Shown in pieces: positions 53,217-62,014 of a DNA stretch of 64,000 bases. This DNA is from JAKZVK01 sp965237575 (GTDB lineage Bacteria; Acidobacteriota; Terriglobia; Bryobacterales; UBA6623), in contig CBDEGI010000003.1 of NCBI GenBank assembly GCA_965237575.1, positions 1,612,001 through 1,676,000 of the forward strand, read 5' to 3'. Under the pieces are notes generated by a model that was not told where the DNA came from, ran no database searches, and worked only from the letters and a program-made list of their open reading frames with translations. A program made the translations under genes and the position numbers. How positions within the stretch are numbered: position 1 is the stretch's first letter; the number at the start of each line of letters is the position of its first letter.

Positions 53217-54440
53217 ATGACGTTCGTTTCTCATCTAACGTGCAGCAAGACCGGCGAGCGGCTGCCGGCCGGGCAGGTTCATAACCTGTCGGCGAGCGGC
53301 GCGCCGTTGCTCGTCCACTATGATCTGGCGAAGGCCCGTGAGCAGTTCAGCCGCGAGGACATCGCCCGCGGACCCGGCTCGATGTGGCGCTACGGGCCAC
53401 TGCTGCCGGTCGCCGACCCTGCCAACATCGTCACGCTCGGCGAGGGGCAGACGCCGCTGCTGGCCACGCCGCGGCTCGGCCGGCGGCTGGGCGTGAAACA
53501 GCTCTGGGTCAAGGACGAGAGCCTCAACCCCACCGGCACCTTCAAGGCGCGCGGGATGGCCTGCGCCGTGTCGATGGCCAAGGAACTCGGCATCCAAAAG
53601 CTCGCCGCGCCCTCGGCAGGCAACGCCGGCGGCGCCATGGCCGCCTACGCCGCCGCGGCGGGCATGGAGGCTCATATCTTCATGCCGCGCGATGTGCCGG
53701 AAGCCAACTACATCGAGTCGAAGATGTGCGGCGCGCACGTCACGCTTGTGGACGGCCTGATCAGCGACTGCGGCAAGATCGTCGCCGAACGCAAAGACGC
53801 CGAGGGATGGTTCGACGTCTCGACGCTCAAGGAGCCCTACCGCATCGAGGGCAAGAAGACCATGGGGCTCGAGTTGGCCGAGCAGTTGGGCTGGCGTCTG
53901 CCCGACGCGGTCTTCTATCCCACCGGCGGAGGCGTGGGCCTGATCGGCATGTGGAAGGCCTTCGACGAGATGGAGCAGCTTGGGTGGATCGGCTCGAAAC
54001 GGCCGAAGATGATCGCGGTGCAGGCCGAGGGTTGCGCGCCGATCGTCCAGGCATTCGAGGAAGGCCGCGACGAGAGCACCTTCTGCGAGAACGCCACGAC
54101 GCTTGCGAGCGGCCTACGCGTTCCGAAGGCGATCGGCGACTTCCTGGTTTTGCGCGCCGTGCGCGAAAGCGGGGGCACCTGCGTGGCGGTGTCGGATCAG
54201 CACATGCTCGACGCGGGCCAGGCGCTTGCCGAAACCGAAGGCATCTTCGCGGCTCCCGAGGGCGCCGCCTGCATTGCGGCGCTCGAGGTCTTGCTGGCCA
54301 ACGGCTTCCTCAAGCCCGACGACGAAATCGTCATCTACAACACCGGGACGGGCTACAAATACCTCGAGAACTGGTCCACGCGGTTCCCTCCCGAACCCAC
54401 GGCCGAGGAGCGCCAAGGCGGCATGATCCTACCCCGATAG
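53217..54440 (+). CDS. thrC: Threonine synthase
   Basis: A 407-residue fold-type II PLP enzyme converting O-phosphohomoserine to threonine. SHLTCSKTGERLPAGQ is the N-terminal Cys-containing start of this subtype; GEGQTPLLATPRLGRRLG precedes the PLP Lys in NPTGTFKARGM; SAGNAGGAMAAYAAAAG is the substrate loop and PTGGGVGLIGMWKAF the phosphate loop. The ATG at 53217 gives the typical N-terminus. Converges with the amidohydrolase (9 bp gap). hom and thrB are not nearby. Confidence 0.93.
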   Translation: MTFVSHLTCSKTGERLPAGQVHNLSASGAPLLVHYDLAKAREQFSREDIARGPGSMWRYGPLLPVADPANIVTLGEGQTPLLATPRLGRRLGVKQLWVKDESLNPTGTFKARGMACAVSMAKELGIQKLAAPSAGNAGGAMAAYAAAAGMEAHIFMPRDVPEANYIESKMCGAHVTLVDGLISDCGKIVAERKDAEGWFDVSTLKEPYRIEGKKTMGLELAEQLGWRLPDAVFYPTGGGVGLIGMWKAFDEMEQLGWIGSKRPKMIAVQAEGCAPIVQAFEEGRDESTFCENATTLASGLRVPKAIGDFLVLRAVRESGGTCVAVSDQHMLDAGQALAETEGIFAAPEGAACIAALEVLLANGFLKPDDEIVIYNTGTGYKYLENWSTRFPPEPTAEERQGGMILPR

Positions 54441-54449
54441 GCGGCACGG

Positions 54450-55403
54450 CTACGCTACACCAAGCAGCCTCTTCAGGTTCCCGCCGAGAATGGCCCGCAC
54501 GTCCTCGTCGGCGACTCCCAGTTCCTTCAGTACCGCCATCTGCACCTCGATGACACCGGCGTTCCAGCCGCGCGGGAAGAAGGAGGAATCCGACCCGAAC
54601 AGCAGCCGCTGCGCCCCGTAGACCTCGAGCGTCTTGCGGAAGACGGTGGTCAGATCCACGTCGGGCGTTTCGTATTTGACCCACGAGTTTGAACTCGAGG
54701 TATCGAGGTAGACGTTCGGCGCCAGGTCCCCCAAGATCAATACCTCGCGCAGGTAGCCGGCTCCGAAGTGTGGAATGACGAATCGGACGTCCGGGTACTC
54801 GAGCGCGACGCGGTGCAGGTCGATCGGGTTCGACCGGCTCATGTCGAACTTCGAGGCAAGCCCGAGCTTCTTGCGCACGCCCACCGTCAGCACGCCCATG
54901 TGAACGAACACCACGACCTTCTTGCCCGATGCGAACTCATAGATCGGCCCGAGCCGTTCGTCCTGGACCGAAAAGCGGTGCATGGCCGGGAAGAGGCAGA
55001 GCCCTTTGAGGCCCATGTCGTCGACGCCCGCCCGCGCGCCGGCCGCGGCATCGGGCGCCAGCGGGTTAAGCATGAAATAGCCGTGGATGCGGTCGGGGAA
55101 GGCCCGCGCCGCGTCGGCGGCCGAGGACTCGTCCCCCGGGAGGCTGGCCATCAGGCAGATGCGCTCCACCCCGTGGCGGTCCAGTTCAGCGACCCAGCGC
55201 TTGGCTAGCTCGGCGTTGTCGTCGGGCGGCAGCTCCCATCCCAACTGCTTGACGATCGCTTCGTCGGGGGCTTCGTGGGCAGCTTTGCCTGGCTGGCGGG
55301 CATGGAGGTCCTTCTTTTGCGAGGCGAGGATGCGGAAGAAATTCCTCGAGAACAGATGAGCATGCGCGTCAGCAATGGCGATCTCACCCCAGGGTGTCTT
55401 CAT
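54450..55403 (-). CDS. Amidohydrolase-2 family protein
   Basis: A 317-residue cytoplasmic TIM-barrel metal hydrolase or decarboxylase (ACMSD/uronate-type group). IADAHAHLFS gives the HxH ligands, VVVFVHMGV and FVIPHFGAGY the barrel His residues, and LLFGSDSSFFP the late Asp. Substrate unknown. No signal peptide. The stop is 9 bp from the convergent thrC stop, leaving no room for separate terminators. Confidence 0.85.
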   Translation of the reverse strand: MKTPWGEIAIADAHAHLFSRNFFRILASQKKDLHARQPGKAAHEAPDEAIVKQLGWELPPDDNAELAKRWVAELDRHGVERICLMASLPGDESSAADAARAFPDRIHGYFMLNPLAPDAAAGARAGVDDMGLKGLCLFPAMHRFSVQDERLGPIYEFASGKKVVVFVHMGVLTVGVRKKLGLASKFDMSRSNPIDLHRVALEYPDVRFVIPHFGAGYLREVLILGDLAPNVYLDTSSSNSWVKYETPDVDLTTVFRKTLEVYGAQRLLFGSDSSFFPRGWNAGVIEVQMAVLKELGVADEDVRAILGGNLKRLLGVA

Positions 55404-55770
55404 CGGAAAGGCGCCTCCGCCGGGAGTATGTGTTTACTGCCGGCCGCTATAGCCGATTCAAGATGAGGGTCGCAGCCCAGCCCCACCCGACGCCGGCTTG
55501 AAACACCTCCAGTGTACTCAAACGCTTCTGGAACCTTCGAGGACGAAGCCGGCTGGGATGGATAACGGAAGGAAGGATGGCCCCCGAGAACGAGGCGACC
55601 GTCGTACGACCGGGTTCTACGTCGGGGTAGGACCGAAGTCGTTCCCGAACCCACCGAAACCGGCAATCGTAGAAGCCAGGCGCGGCGGTTGTTTCAGGTA
55701 ATAATTCTGCACAACAGGAGAGGAACGACTCCCGCGAGGGAGTCGCTGGGCCGGTCGCCGACGCCGGCTG
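55404..55770. other. Intergenic region with one strong hairpin
   Basis: No gene is supported in these 367 bp. The hairpin CGACTCCC-GCGA-GGGAGTCG at 55726-55745 lies just past the stop of the small gene at 55771-56139 and is followed on the minus strand by a pyrimidine-rich run, so it may end that transcript. Confidence 0.5.
55726..55745 (-). terminator. Candidate terminator hairpin
   Basis: A perfect 8 bp stem with a GCGA loop, 26 bases beyond the 55771 gene's stop. The downstream minus-strand sequence is TTCCTCTCC, not a clean U-run, so the call is weak. Confidence 0.4.
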
Positions 55771-56139
55771 CTAGTCGGCGAAGTAGTTGACGGCGGCAGC
55801 GTGTGACGGCTGCGGCCGCTGCGATGGCTGCGACTGCCACTCGGTCGGGTGTGGCATGAAGGCGAAGCGTTGCAACCGATGCAACACGTCGCGGGAGTCG
55901 CGTCCCAGCAAGCTACAACAGAACTCAAAGCTGAACTTGCCGTTGGTGCGGCCGAAAAACCAGTCGATCGCTTCATCGCGCGTGCGCCTTGGTCCGCTGC
56001 TGGCGTCTTGGAGAGCCTGAATGAGCACGGCCCCCGCCAGTCTCTGAAGCGCACGATCGAACGTCATCGTTTTATTGGTCGTTGTTTGGATGATTTGCAT
56101 GACGAAACCTGTCAAAATCTCGACTTCTTGCATTCTCAT
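55771..56139 (-). CDS. Small cytoplasmic hypothetical protein
   Basis: Up to 122 residues. The core DEAIDWFFGRTNGKFSFEFCCSLLGRDSRDVLHRLQRF has the pattern of short proteins with a W-F...FSF..C..LG.D...v..RL block found in phage-like and acidobacterial/planctomycete genomes, perhaps a small helix-turn-helix. The tail is Gln/Ser/Pro-rich. Alternative starts are 56100 and 56067. Divergent from the DCC-MBOAT operon, with TTGACA-containing sequence between them. Confidence 0.5.
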   Translation of the reverse strand: MRMQEVEILTGFVMQIIQTTTNKTMTFDRALQRLAGAVLIQALQDASSGPRRTRDEAIDWFFGRTNGKFSFEFCCSLLGRDSRDVLHRLQRFAFMPHPTEWQSQPSQRPQPSHAAAVNYFAD

Positions 56140-56396
56140 CTTGACAGTTCATCAAGCATTTGAGAATGGAGCATCCGTACCAAATTCACCTAGGGATATG
56201 TCCTTATGAACCAGTCGTAAGAGGGATACCTGATGGCCCTGTCTACGTGCTTCCCCTTGAGGGGCGCGGCTACCGAGTCGCAGCGTGCGAGAGCACTTCT
56301 ACCCTTATCGACTGCACTTGGCAACCCTTAGCCGCCCCTCCACGGTGCAGGCACTCGTCCCCGGGCGCTTCACCAATGTTCTGCCCGTCGAGGGGC

Positions 56397-56425
56397 TTGA
56401 CAAACAGAGGTTATTACAGTAGTAT
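56397..56425 (+). promoter_or_regulatory. Strong sigma70-type promoter, near-leaderless
   Basis: TTGACA (56397-56402), a 17 bp spacer and TAGTAT (56420-56425), 14 bases before the ATG at 56440. Transcription would start about 7-8 bases from the start codon, leaving no room for a ribosome-binding site. Another TTGACA with a CTTGA/TCAAG dyad is at 56140-56156. The -35 match is perfect, rare in this GC-rich window. Confidence 0.65.
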
Positions 56426-56439
56426 CTGTATAGACTGAA

Positions 56440-57858
56440 ATGTCAGAAACACTGATCGATGAAGCAATTGACCCGGTAGAAGCGCGGCGGATGCCGCCTC
56501 GAGTTCAACCCGGGTCAGTTCGAGAGCAGGGGACTTCTTTCCGAGGTTCTTCTGTTACCACTGAAACAACGGACATAGCAATCCTACGGCCCGTAGCCAC
56601 CGTCTTCTACGACGGACAGTGCTCCTTCTGCACGGCCCTGGCGAGGCGCTTCGGAGGCTTGCTGCACCGCGCAGGGTTCGCCTTGCAGACGCTCCAGGTA
56701 GCCTCGCGGGACCGGCGCCTAGCGACTGCATTGGGCCTTCCCCCAGGCGCAGCATTCGACTCGATGCGGGTTCTGCCGCCCACCGGGTTGCCGCTCTCTG
56801 GGGCGGACGCTGTTGTCTACCTGGCCCGACGGATCTGGTGGGCGCGTCCTCTGTCATGGCTCGCCCGCGCCCCATTGGGGATGGCAATGCTGCGGGCCGG
56901 TTATGGCTGGGTCGCTCGGCATCGCGGCTGCGTAGGCGGTGTGTGCGGCGTCACCGATGCGACGCCGCCCACTCGCCACGTTTGGACGCGCCGGCGGCCT
57001 GCCTGGGCGCTCCTGTTCTTGACATTGATGCTGGCACCGGCGCCGGCCACCGCCGACCCCCTTCCGCCCTGGGTGTTGATGTGGACGATCGCCTTTGCCC
57101 TGTTCTTCGGATTCAAAGTGCTGACCTGGAGCCGAGCTCGGAAGGTGTCGGTTCCACCTTGGCGATCGCTGGCGTATCTGTTCGCGTGGGTAGGCATGGA
57201 CGCTGAGAAGTTTTTGAGTAGCGAGCCTCCCCGAAACAGGCCCCTGCCAGCGGAGTGGGGGCAAGCCGCCTTGCGCTTTGTGGCGGGTCTCGGGCTGCTG
57301 GGATTTGTCGTACCGGTCGTGGCGGTCGAGTCGAGTTATCTGGCGGCCTGGATCGGTCTCGTTGGCCTAGTTCTGGTCCTGCATTTCGGGCTGTTTCACC
57401 TGTTGGCGCTGGGATGGCAAGTTGCCGGTGTGGCGGCCCGGCCCATCATGCAGGGGCCGCTGGCGGCACAGTCGCTTGGAGAGTTCTGGGGGTGCCGCTG
57501 GAACTCCGGCTTCCGGCAGTTGTCGCACGACCTTGTCTTCGAGCCGTTGCTGCGGAGCGTCGGCCCCGCGGTGGCTAGCCTGACCGCGTTCGGCGTCTCC
57601 GGGCTGATCCACGAACTGGTGATCTCGGTGCCGGCCTCGGGTGGATACGGACTGCCCATGGCGTACTTCCTACTGCAAGGTTTGGGCGCTGTTGCCGAGC
57701 GTTCGCTACCGGGAACCCGGCTGGGCCTGCGGCGTGGCTTGAGGGGGCGGGCATTGGCGTGGATGGTGGCGGGCCTGCCGGCCTACTGGCTGTTTCATCC
57801 AGCGTTCATCGAGCGCGTCGCCATTCCAATGTTTCGTGCTCTGGGAGTGTGGCCGTGA
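56440..57858 (+). CDS. DCC thiol-disulfide domain fused to a wax-synthase-like MBOAT_2 membrane domain
   Basis: A 472-residue fusion. Residues 1-50 are hydrophilic without homology. Residues about 52-165 are a DCC (DUF393) domain with ATVFYDGQCSFC, Cys61 and Cys64 giving the DxxCxxC redox motif. From about 185 there are about seven hydrophobic segments ending in a wax-synthase-like O-acyltransferase region: EFWGCRWNSGFRQLSHDL then VSGLIHELVISVP, which holds the expected active-site His. It may esterify a lipid alcohol or glycan. Downstream three more membrane genes follow in tight order. The true start could lie further in because of the near-leaderless promoter. Confidence 0.8.
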   Translation: MSETLIDEAIDPVEARRMPPRVQPGSVREQGTSFRGSSVTTETTDIAILRPVATVFYDGQCSFCTALARRFGGLLHRAGFALQTLQVASRDRRLATALGLPPGAAFDSMRVLPPTGLPLSGADAVVYLARRIWWARPLSWLARAPLGMAMLRAGYGWVARHRGCVGGVCGVTDATPPTRHVWTRRRPAWALLFLTLMLAPAPATADPLPPWVLMWTIAFALFFGFKVLTWSRARKVSVPPWRSLAYLFAWVGMDAEKFLSSEPPRNRPLPAEWGQAALRFVAGLGLLGFVVPVVAVESSYLAAWIGLVGLVLVLHFGLFHLLALGWQVAGVAARPIMQGPLAAQSLGEFWGCRWNSGFRQLSHDLVFEPLLRSVGPAVASLTAFGVSGLIHELVISVPASGGYGLPMAYFLLQGLGAVAERSLPGTRLGLRRGLRGRALAWMVAGLPAYWLFHPAFIERVAIPMFRALGVWP

Positions 57859-57892
57859 CGGCGATCCGTGGCGGCCATGGAAAGGAGGAGGC

Positions 57893-58300
57893 ATGACCGA
57901 TTTGGTTCCTTACCTGTGGGGAGCGGGCGGCATTCAACTGGCGATTGCCGCAGCCAACTTAGTGTTGCCGCGCAAACTGCGCTATGCGGAAAACCTTGGG
58001 CGCGTCGAGCCGATCATTCGACAAGTTTTCATTGTGCACTCGGTCTACATCGTTTACGTGCTGGTGGCGTTCACCGTGATTTGCTTTGCGTTTGCGCCCG
58101 AGTTGGCCGGCGCGACCCCGCTGGGACGGTTCATGAGCGCCTGGCTCGCCTTGTTCTGGGCACCAAGATTGATCGTGCAATGGACCTACTACGACCGCGA
58201 GCTGCGCCGCCGGAACCGTTTGGGGCACTGGGGGTTCTCCGTGGCGATTCTCTACCTGATCGTTGTCTTCGCCGTCGCTGCAGTGGGGGTGGCGGCATGA
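57893..58300 (+). CDS. Four-helix membrane protein (paralogue A)
   Basis: A 135-residue protein with four predicted membrane helices (about 4-24, 46-72, 82-100, 112-133). AAAGGAGGAG (57881-57890) precedes the ATG. A short motif PRKLRYAENLGRVEPIIRQ follows helix 1 and is echoed in the next gene, so the two arose by duplication. No named family is recognised. It overlaps the next gene by ATGA. Confidence 0.75.
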   Translation: MTDLVPYLWGAGGIQLAIAAANLVLPRKLRYAENLGRVEPIIRQVFIVHSVYIVYVLVAFTVICFAFAPELAGATPLGRFMSAWLALFWAPRLIVQWTYYDRELRRRNRLGHWGFSVAILYLIVVFAVAAVGVAA

Positions 58301-58749
58301 ACGGGGCCCCATCGAATGCTACCGGGATGTTCGAGCTGCTCAGCTTGGCGCTGTGGCTGGCCGGCGCCGGACACTTCGCGGTGTTGGCGGCAAGCTTTCA
58401 AGTACCTGGGCGGCTTCGGTGGAGCGAGGACCTGGCCAAGCTCACGCCGTTCAATCGCAAGCTGATGTGGGTCTACGGCAGTTTCACCGTGTTCACCATC
58501 GCCGCCTTCGGGACGCTGACCTTGACGCTTCACGAAGAGATGCTGCAGGGTGATCGCGCGGCCGTCGCGCTGGCCGTCTTTATCGGCCTCTACTGGACGG
58601 CGCGCGTCCTGGTGGATTTCTTGTACTTCAGCCACGCTGACTGGCCCCGAGGCCGGGGAATGGCTCTGGGCCACCTGCTGCTGACGTCGCTGTTCGTCGG
58701 GCTGGTAATGACCTACCTCACATTGGCCGCATGCCACTGGTTTGCCTAG
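58297..58749 (+). CDS. Four-helix membrane protein (paralogue B)
   Basis: A 150-residue protein with the same arrangement as the previous gene: helix, then PGRLRWSEDLAKLTPFNRK matching PRKLRYAENLGRVEPIIRQ, then three helices with a YWTARVLVDFLYF segment aligned to FWAPRLIVQWTYY. ATG overlaps the upstream stop. The pair probably forms a heterodimer or acts with the MBOAT fusion. Function unknown. Confidence 0.75.
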   Translation: MNGAPSNATGMFELLSLALWLAGAGHFAVLAASFQVPGRLRWSEDLAKLTPFNRKLMWVYGSFTVFTIAAFGTLTLTLHEEMLQGDRAAVALAVFIGLYWTARVLVDFLYFSHADWPRGRGMALGHLLLTSLFVGLVMTYLTLAACHWFA

Positions 58750-58780
58750 CCAAATGGATCGAGCGATGAGAGGCATCACC

Positions 58781-59800
58781 ATGACTACACGACAGAACGA
58801 CATACTGAGAGCGCCGGGGACTACGCTACCGACAGCCGCATTGTTCGGAACGGGGGTATGGTTCCTATCCCTAGCTTTGTCGTGGGCGAGGCTCTATCCG
58901 CTCACGACCATCGAGCAGCTCTTTCTGCTGGCGCCGCTGATCGTCCTGCCGCTCGGGCTGGAGCTGACCGGGCGGCTCGCTTTTGGTGGTCGGCCCCCGT
59001 GGCTGTTTCGTGCCGGGCGGGCCTTGCAGCCCTGGGCCTCGTTGCCCGTTGTCGCGGCATTTTACCTGCCGCCGGGGGAGGTGGCTGCCTGGCTGGCTTC
59101 GGGGTGGATGCTGACCACCGCGCTGTTGGGCTTCGCGGGGATCCCTTTCGTGTGGCGGATCTTTCGCGTGCCGCAGGCGGCGGGGTTTGAGGCAGGGCTG
59201 CTGTATCTGCCGGTCGGCGGCATCTGGCTATTGATCACCCGCCTTGGCCACGAACCACTCGGGCTGGGTGAGCCGATCGTTCTGCTCACGGCGGTCCACT
59301 TTCATTTCTCGGGTTTCGCGGCGTGCGTGTATGCGGCGTGCGCCGGCCGTGTCTTGCAGTTGCATCGAGGCCGAGGCGCCCTCTTGTTCCACCTCGCCAA
59401 TCTTGGCGTCATCGGTGGGACGTTTCTCGTGGCGACCGGCTTCCTCGTATCGACAGCGGTCAAGTTCGCGGCCATCGTGCTGTATGCGGCGAGTTTGGTA
59501 ACTCTGGCGCTGCTCATCGCCGGCGAACTATCGAAGGTTCAAGACCGTCTTGGCCGGTGCTTGTTGGCTCTCTCGGTGACCTCACTTGTGTTCGGAATGC
59601 TGCTGGCAGCCGCCTACGGGTTGGGCGAAGCGTTGGAGGATCTACTGATTACGATTCCGCAGATGGCCGACATTCACGGGCCGGTCAACGGCATTGGCTT
59701 TGCCGTTTTCGGGCTGCTGGGATGGTGGTTCACATCGCGTCACGGGCGGTCGAGCGAAAGCGTTTCGCGGTTGGCAAACGCGGTTGCCCCAGGCCGGTAA
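58781..59800 (+). CDS. YndJ-like multispanning membrane protein
   Basis: A 339-residue protein with about nine hydrophobic segments. LLTAVHFHFSGFAACVYAACAGR is the HFHF segment typical of the YndJ family. The start ATG 58781 is preferred because GAGAGG (58768-58773) lies seven bases upstream; ATGs at 58754 and 58766 are alternatives. It is the last gene of the operon, 31 bp after paralogue B. YndJ proteins have no assigned function; a His-rich membrane segment suggests metal or haem/quinone binding. Confidence 0.75.
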   Translation: MTTRQNDILRAPGTTLPTAALFGTGVWFLSLALSWARLYPLTTIEQLFLLAPLIVLPLGLELTGRLAFGGRPPWLFRAGRALQPWASLPVVAAFYLPPGEVAAWLASGWMLTTALLGFAGIPFVWRIFRVPQAAGFEAGLLYLPVGGIWLLITRLGHEPLGLGEPIVLLTAVHFHFSGFAACVYAACAGRVLQLHRGRGALLFHLANLGVIGGTFLVATGFLVSTAVKFAAIVLYAASLVTLALLIAGELSKVQDRLGRCLLALSVTSLVFGMLLAAAYGLGEALEDLLITIPQMADIHGPVNGIGFAVFGLLGWWFTSRHGRSSESVSRLANAVAPGR

Positions 59801-59834
59801 GAGCAGTAACATGAAGATGCAGCGCCTCGACCGA

Positions 59835-59909
59835 GCGGGAGTAGTTCAGTGGTAGAACGGTAGCTTCCCAAGCTGCATGTCGCGGGTTCGATCCCCGTCT
59901 CCCGCTCCA
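59835..59909 (+). tRNA. tRNA-Gly (anticodon CCC)
   Basis: A 75-base cloverleaf. The acceptor stem GCGGGAG pairs with CTCCCGC, the D-arm is TAGTTCAGTGGTAGAAC, the anticodon stem GTAGC/GCTGC holds loop TTCCCAA (anticodon CCC), and the T-arm is CGGGTTCGATCCCCG. CCA is encoded. It sits between the YndJ gene and the Fic gene. Confidence 0.96.
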
Positions 59910-59951
59910 TGTCTTCAACAACTCAAGGACGATGAGACACTGCCGATCGGG

Positions 59952-61070
59952 CTAGGATGAGCCCTCGGGGAGGCGATAGCTCGTGCTGCGACCGGCCGCT
60001 TTGCTGCGGACCAGGATGCCCCCCTCGACAAGATCGGCGATGTCGCGGAGAGCCGTGTCTTGTGAGCACTTGGCGAGCTTCGCCCATTTTGATGTTGTGA
60101 GCTTGCCCTCGAAGCCGTCGAGCAGGCGATTTAGCATCATTCGCTGCCGTTCGTTGAGCGGCAGGGCGCGAATCGATTCCCAGAAACGGGCTTTGGACAG
60201 AACGGTACCGAGGGTTTCTTGCGCACCGTCAATCGCTCGGCCTAGGCACTGAAGAAACCACCGCATCCAAGCCGAGACGTCCAACGCCCCTTTCTGAGTC
60301 CTCTCCAAGATCTCGTAGTAGGCGGCGCGATCCTGCCGGATCTGCGCGGACATGCTATAGAAGCGCTGTGGGCTCTGCTCGGAGCGCGCGAGGAGAATGT
60401 CCGCTAGCGCACGGGCCACGCGCCCATTGCCGTCGTCGAGGGGGTGAATCGTAACGAACCACAGGTGGGCAAGTCCGGCCTTGAGCACCTCGTCCGTCTC
60501 GGCAGGCGCATTGAACCAGGCTAACAACGCCGCCATCTCGCGATCGAGGCGTTTCGCAGCCGGCGCTTCGAAATGAACCCGCTCCCGGCCGATCGGACCG
60601 GAGACGACCTGCATCGGGCCTTTGGCATCATCCCGCCATGCGCCGGCCTTGATGCGCCTCATGCCGCTCCGACCAGTGGGAAAGAGCGAGGCATGCCAAG
60701 CTAAAAGTCTTTCGGCGGTGAGCGGCTGGTCGTAATGACGCGTTGCGTCGAGCATCATCTCGACGACGCCCTCGACTTCGCGGTCCCCCTGCTTGAGGCC
60801 GCCGACGTCCATACACAGACGGCGTGCGATCGACGATCGAACCTGCTCGGCGTCCAGCGTCTCGCCTTCGATCTCGCTCGACTTGACGACATCCTCGGTG
60901 AGAGTGCGCAGAACGGCCTGCTGCCGAAGGTCGAACCCGAGCGATTCCATGCGCCCAATCAAGCGGCCCTGCTGATGCCGGACGGCGGCCAGAGGTTGGG
61001 CGAGGCTCTTTTGATCCCAAATGAACTGGGGCCAGTCCGGAAGTTCATAGATGTACGTCCGCGAAGCCAA
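59952..61070 (-). CDS. Fic-domain AMPylator (DUF4172-type)
   Basis: A 372-residue class II Fic protein. The N-terminal domain includes the inhibitory helix SSEIEG (64-69), the (S/T)xxxE(G/N) form. The catalytic loop is HPLDDGNGRVAR (209-220), where HPFxDGNGR is usual; Leu replaces Phe but all polar residues are present. The C-terminus is a winged-helix-like domain (TTSKWAKLAKCSQDTALRDIADL). These enzymes transfer AMP to a Tyr/Thr/Ser of a target protein. No antitoxin is separate, as the inhibitory motif is built in. It lies 97 bp from DUF3037. Confidence 0.92.
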   Translation of the reverse strand: MASRTYIYELPDWPQFIWDQKSLAQPLAAVRHQQGRLIGRMESLGFDLRQQAVLRTLTEDVVKSSEIEGETLDAEQVRSSIARRLCMDVGGLKQGDREVEGVVEMMLDATRHYDQPLTAERLLAWHASLFPTGRSGMRRIKAGAWRDDAKGPMQVVSGPIGRERVHFEAPAAKRLDREMAALLAWFNAPAETDEVLKAGLAHLWFVTIHPLDDGNGRVARALADILLARSEQSPQRFYSMSAQIRQDRAAYYEILERTQKGALDVSAWMRWFLQCLGRAIDGAQETLGTVLSKARFWESIRALPLNERQRMMLNRLLDGFEGKLTTSKWAKLAKCSQDTALRDIADLVEGGILVRSKAAGRSTSYRLPEGSS

Positions 61071-61167
61071 CCCTTGTGCCTGCGGAGATTATATCAGCTA
61101 TTCTCCGCAGATCATGCGGTGAATAAGTTCGCTCTGCGCCGCGCGGACGCGGCCGGTTGAGGTGGCG

Positions 61168-61968
61168 TCAGAGGCCTAGCTCAGTGCGGATCTGCTGGGC
61201 GAGGGCGTCGAGTTGGGTGGCCGGGTGGGTGGTGATCTGCTCGCCTTCCATATACTGGATGACCTTGTCGGCCACGCCGTCATCAACGACCACCGCCAGC
61301 GAGACGGCGCTGTCCTCCAGGCGGGTCAAGTCCTGATAGACGCCGCGGAGTTTCTGAGCGTCCGTTTCGGCATGCAGCAGCGCCAGGCCGTGGAGGTACT
61401 TTCGTGTGCCGTTCCGCGGATAGGCGAAATCGAAAGTAAAGCGGTAGCCGGGTGCGCCGTAGGTGACGCGGGCGTTGCGGGCGAGGCCGCGGCCGTTGCC
61501 GACCAGGCCGTATCGGCGGAAGGCGCCCTCCATGCGGCCAACGAGCTGAGCGCGCGTGCCTGGGGCAGGCTCGTGCTTTTCGGCGCCGCCGGTTTCGGGC
61601 CGCGGCGTCGCAATGTAGGCCTGATAGAGGCGCTCGATCTCGCTCGCCGCGTCACGTCCCCAAAAGGCCTTGGGGTCGGTGACCTGCAGCGTCGTCGAGA
61701 GGTTCTTCCGCAGTCCATCTGCGTAGAGCGAGAAGCCCTCGCCAAGCACATGAACGTCTTCGAACTCGTTGCGCAACGCTTCGAGGTACACGAGGTCGAC
61801 CTGGGGGTGGCAGCGCAGCCGCTGAAAGTCGGACGCGAAACGCGCGTCCAAGACCTGCCCGTGGTCGTTCGAAAGAAACACGCCGATGTTGAAATGCTCG
61901 TCCGAGACGAGGTTGGGCACATAGCGCAGGAGTTGAAAGCTGTAGCGGCTCATTTCGTGCTTTGCCAT
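61168..61968 (-). CDS. DUF3037 domain protein
   Basis: A 266-residue cytoplasmic protein. The opening SRYSFQLLRYVPNLVSDEHFNIGVFL is the DUF3037 signature. The remainder is mixed alpha/beta with DPKAFWGRDAASEIERLY and a C-terminal block. DUF3037 has no known activity, but it is consistently encoded next to HipA-like kinases, as here (46 bp downstream of that gene). It may be a regulator or co-toxin. Confidence 0.85.
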   Translation of the reverse strand: MAKHEMSRYSFQLLRYVPNLVSDEHFNIGVFLSNDHGQVLDARFASDFQRLRCHPQVDLVYLEALRNEFEDVHVLGEGFSLYADGLRKNLSTTLQVTDPKAFWGRDAASEIERLYQAYIATPRPETGGAEKHEPAPGTRAQLVGRMEGAFRRYGLVGNGRGLARNARVTYGAPGYRFTFDFAYPRNGTRKYLHGLALLHAETDAQKLRGVYQDLTRLEDSAVSLAVVVDDGVADKVIQYMEGEQITTHPATQLDALAQQIRTELGL

Positions 61969-62014
61969 GAGATCGGCCTTTCGGCTCCGTAACCCTAGTT
62001 TCCTGCTCTCCGAC

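Noticed and set aside
53384..54553. Long frame overlapping threonine synthase in another phase
   Set aside because: Extremely Arg/Gly-rich composition and full overlap with a well-supported gene.
56160..56438. 92-residue plus-strand frame upstream of the DCC fusion
   Set aside because: No ribosome-binding site or domain, Cys/Ser/Pro-rich composition, and the promoter for the next gene lies inside its end.
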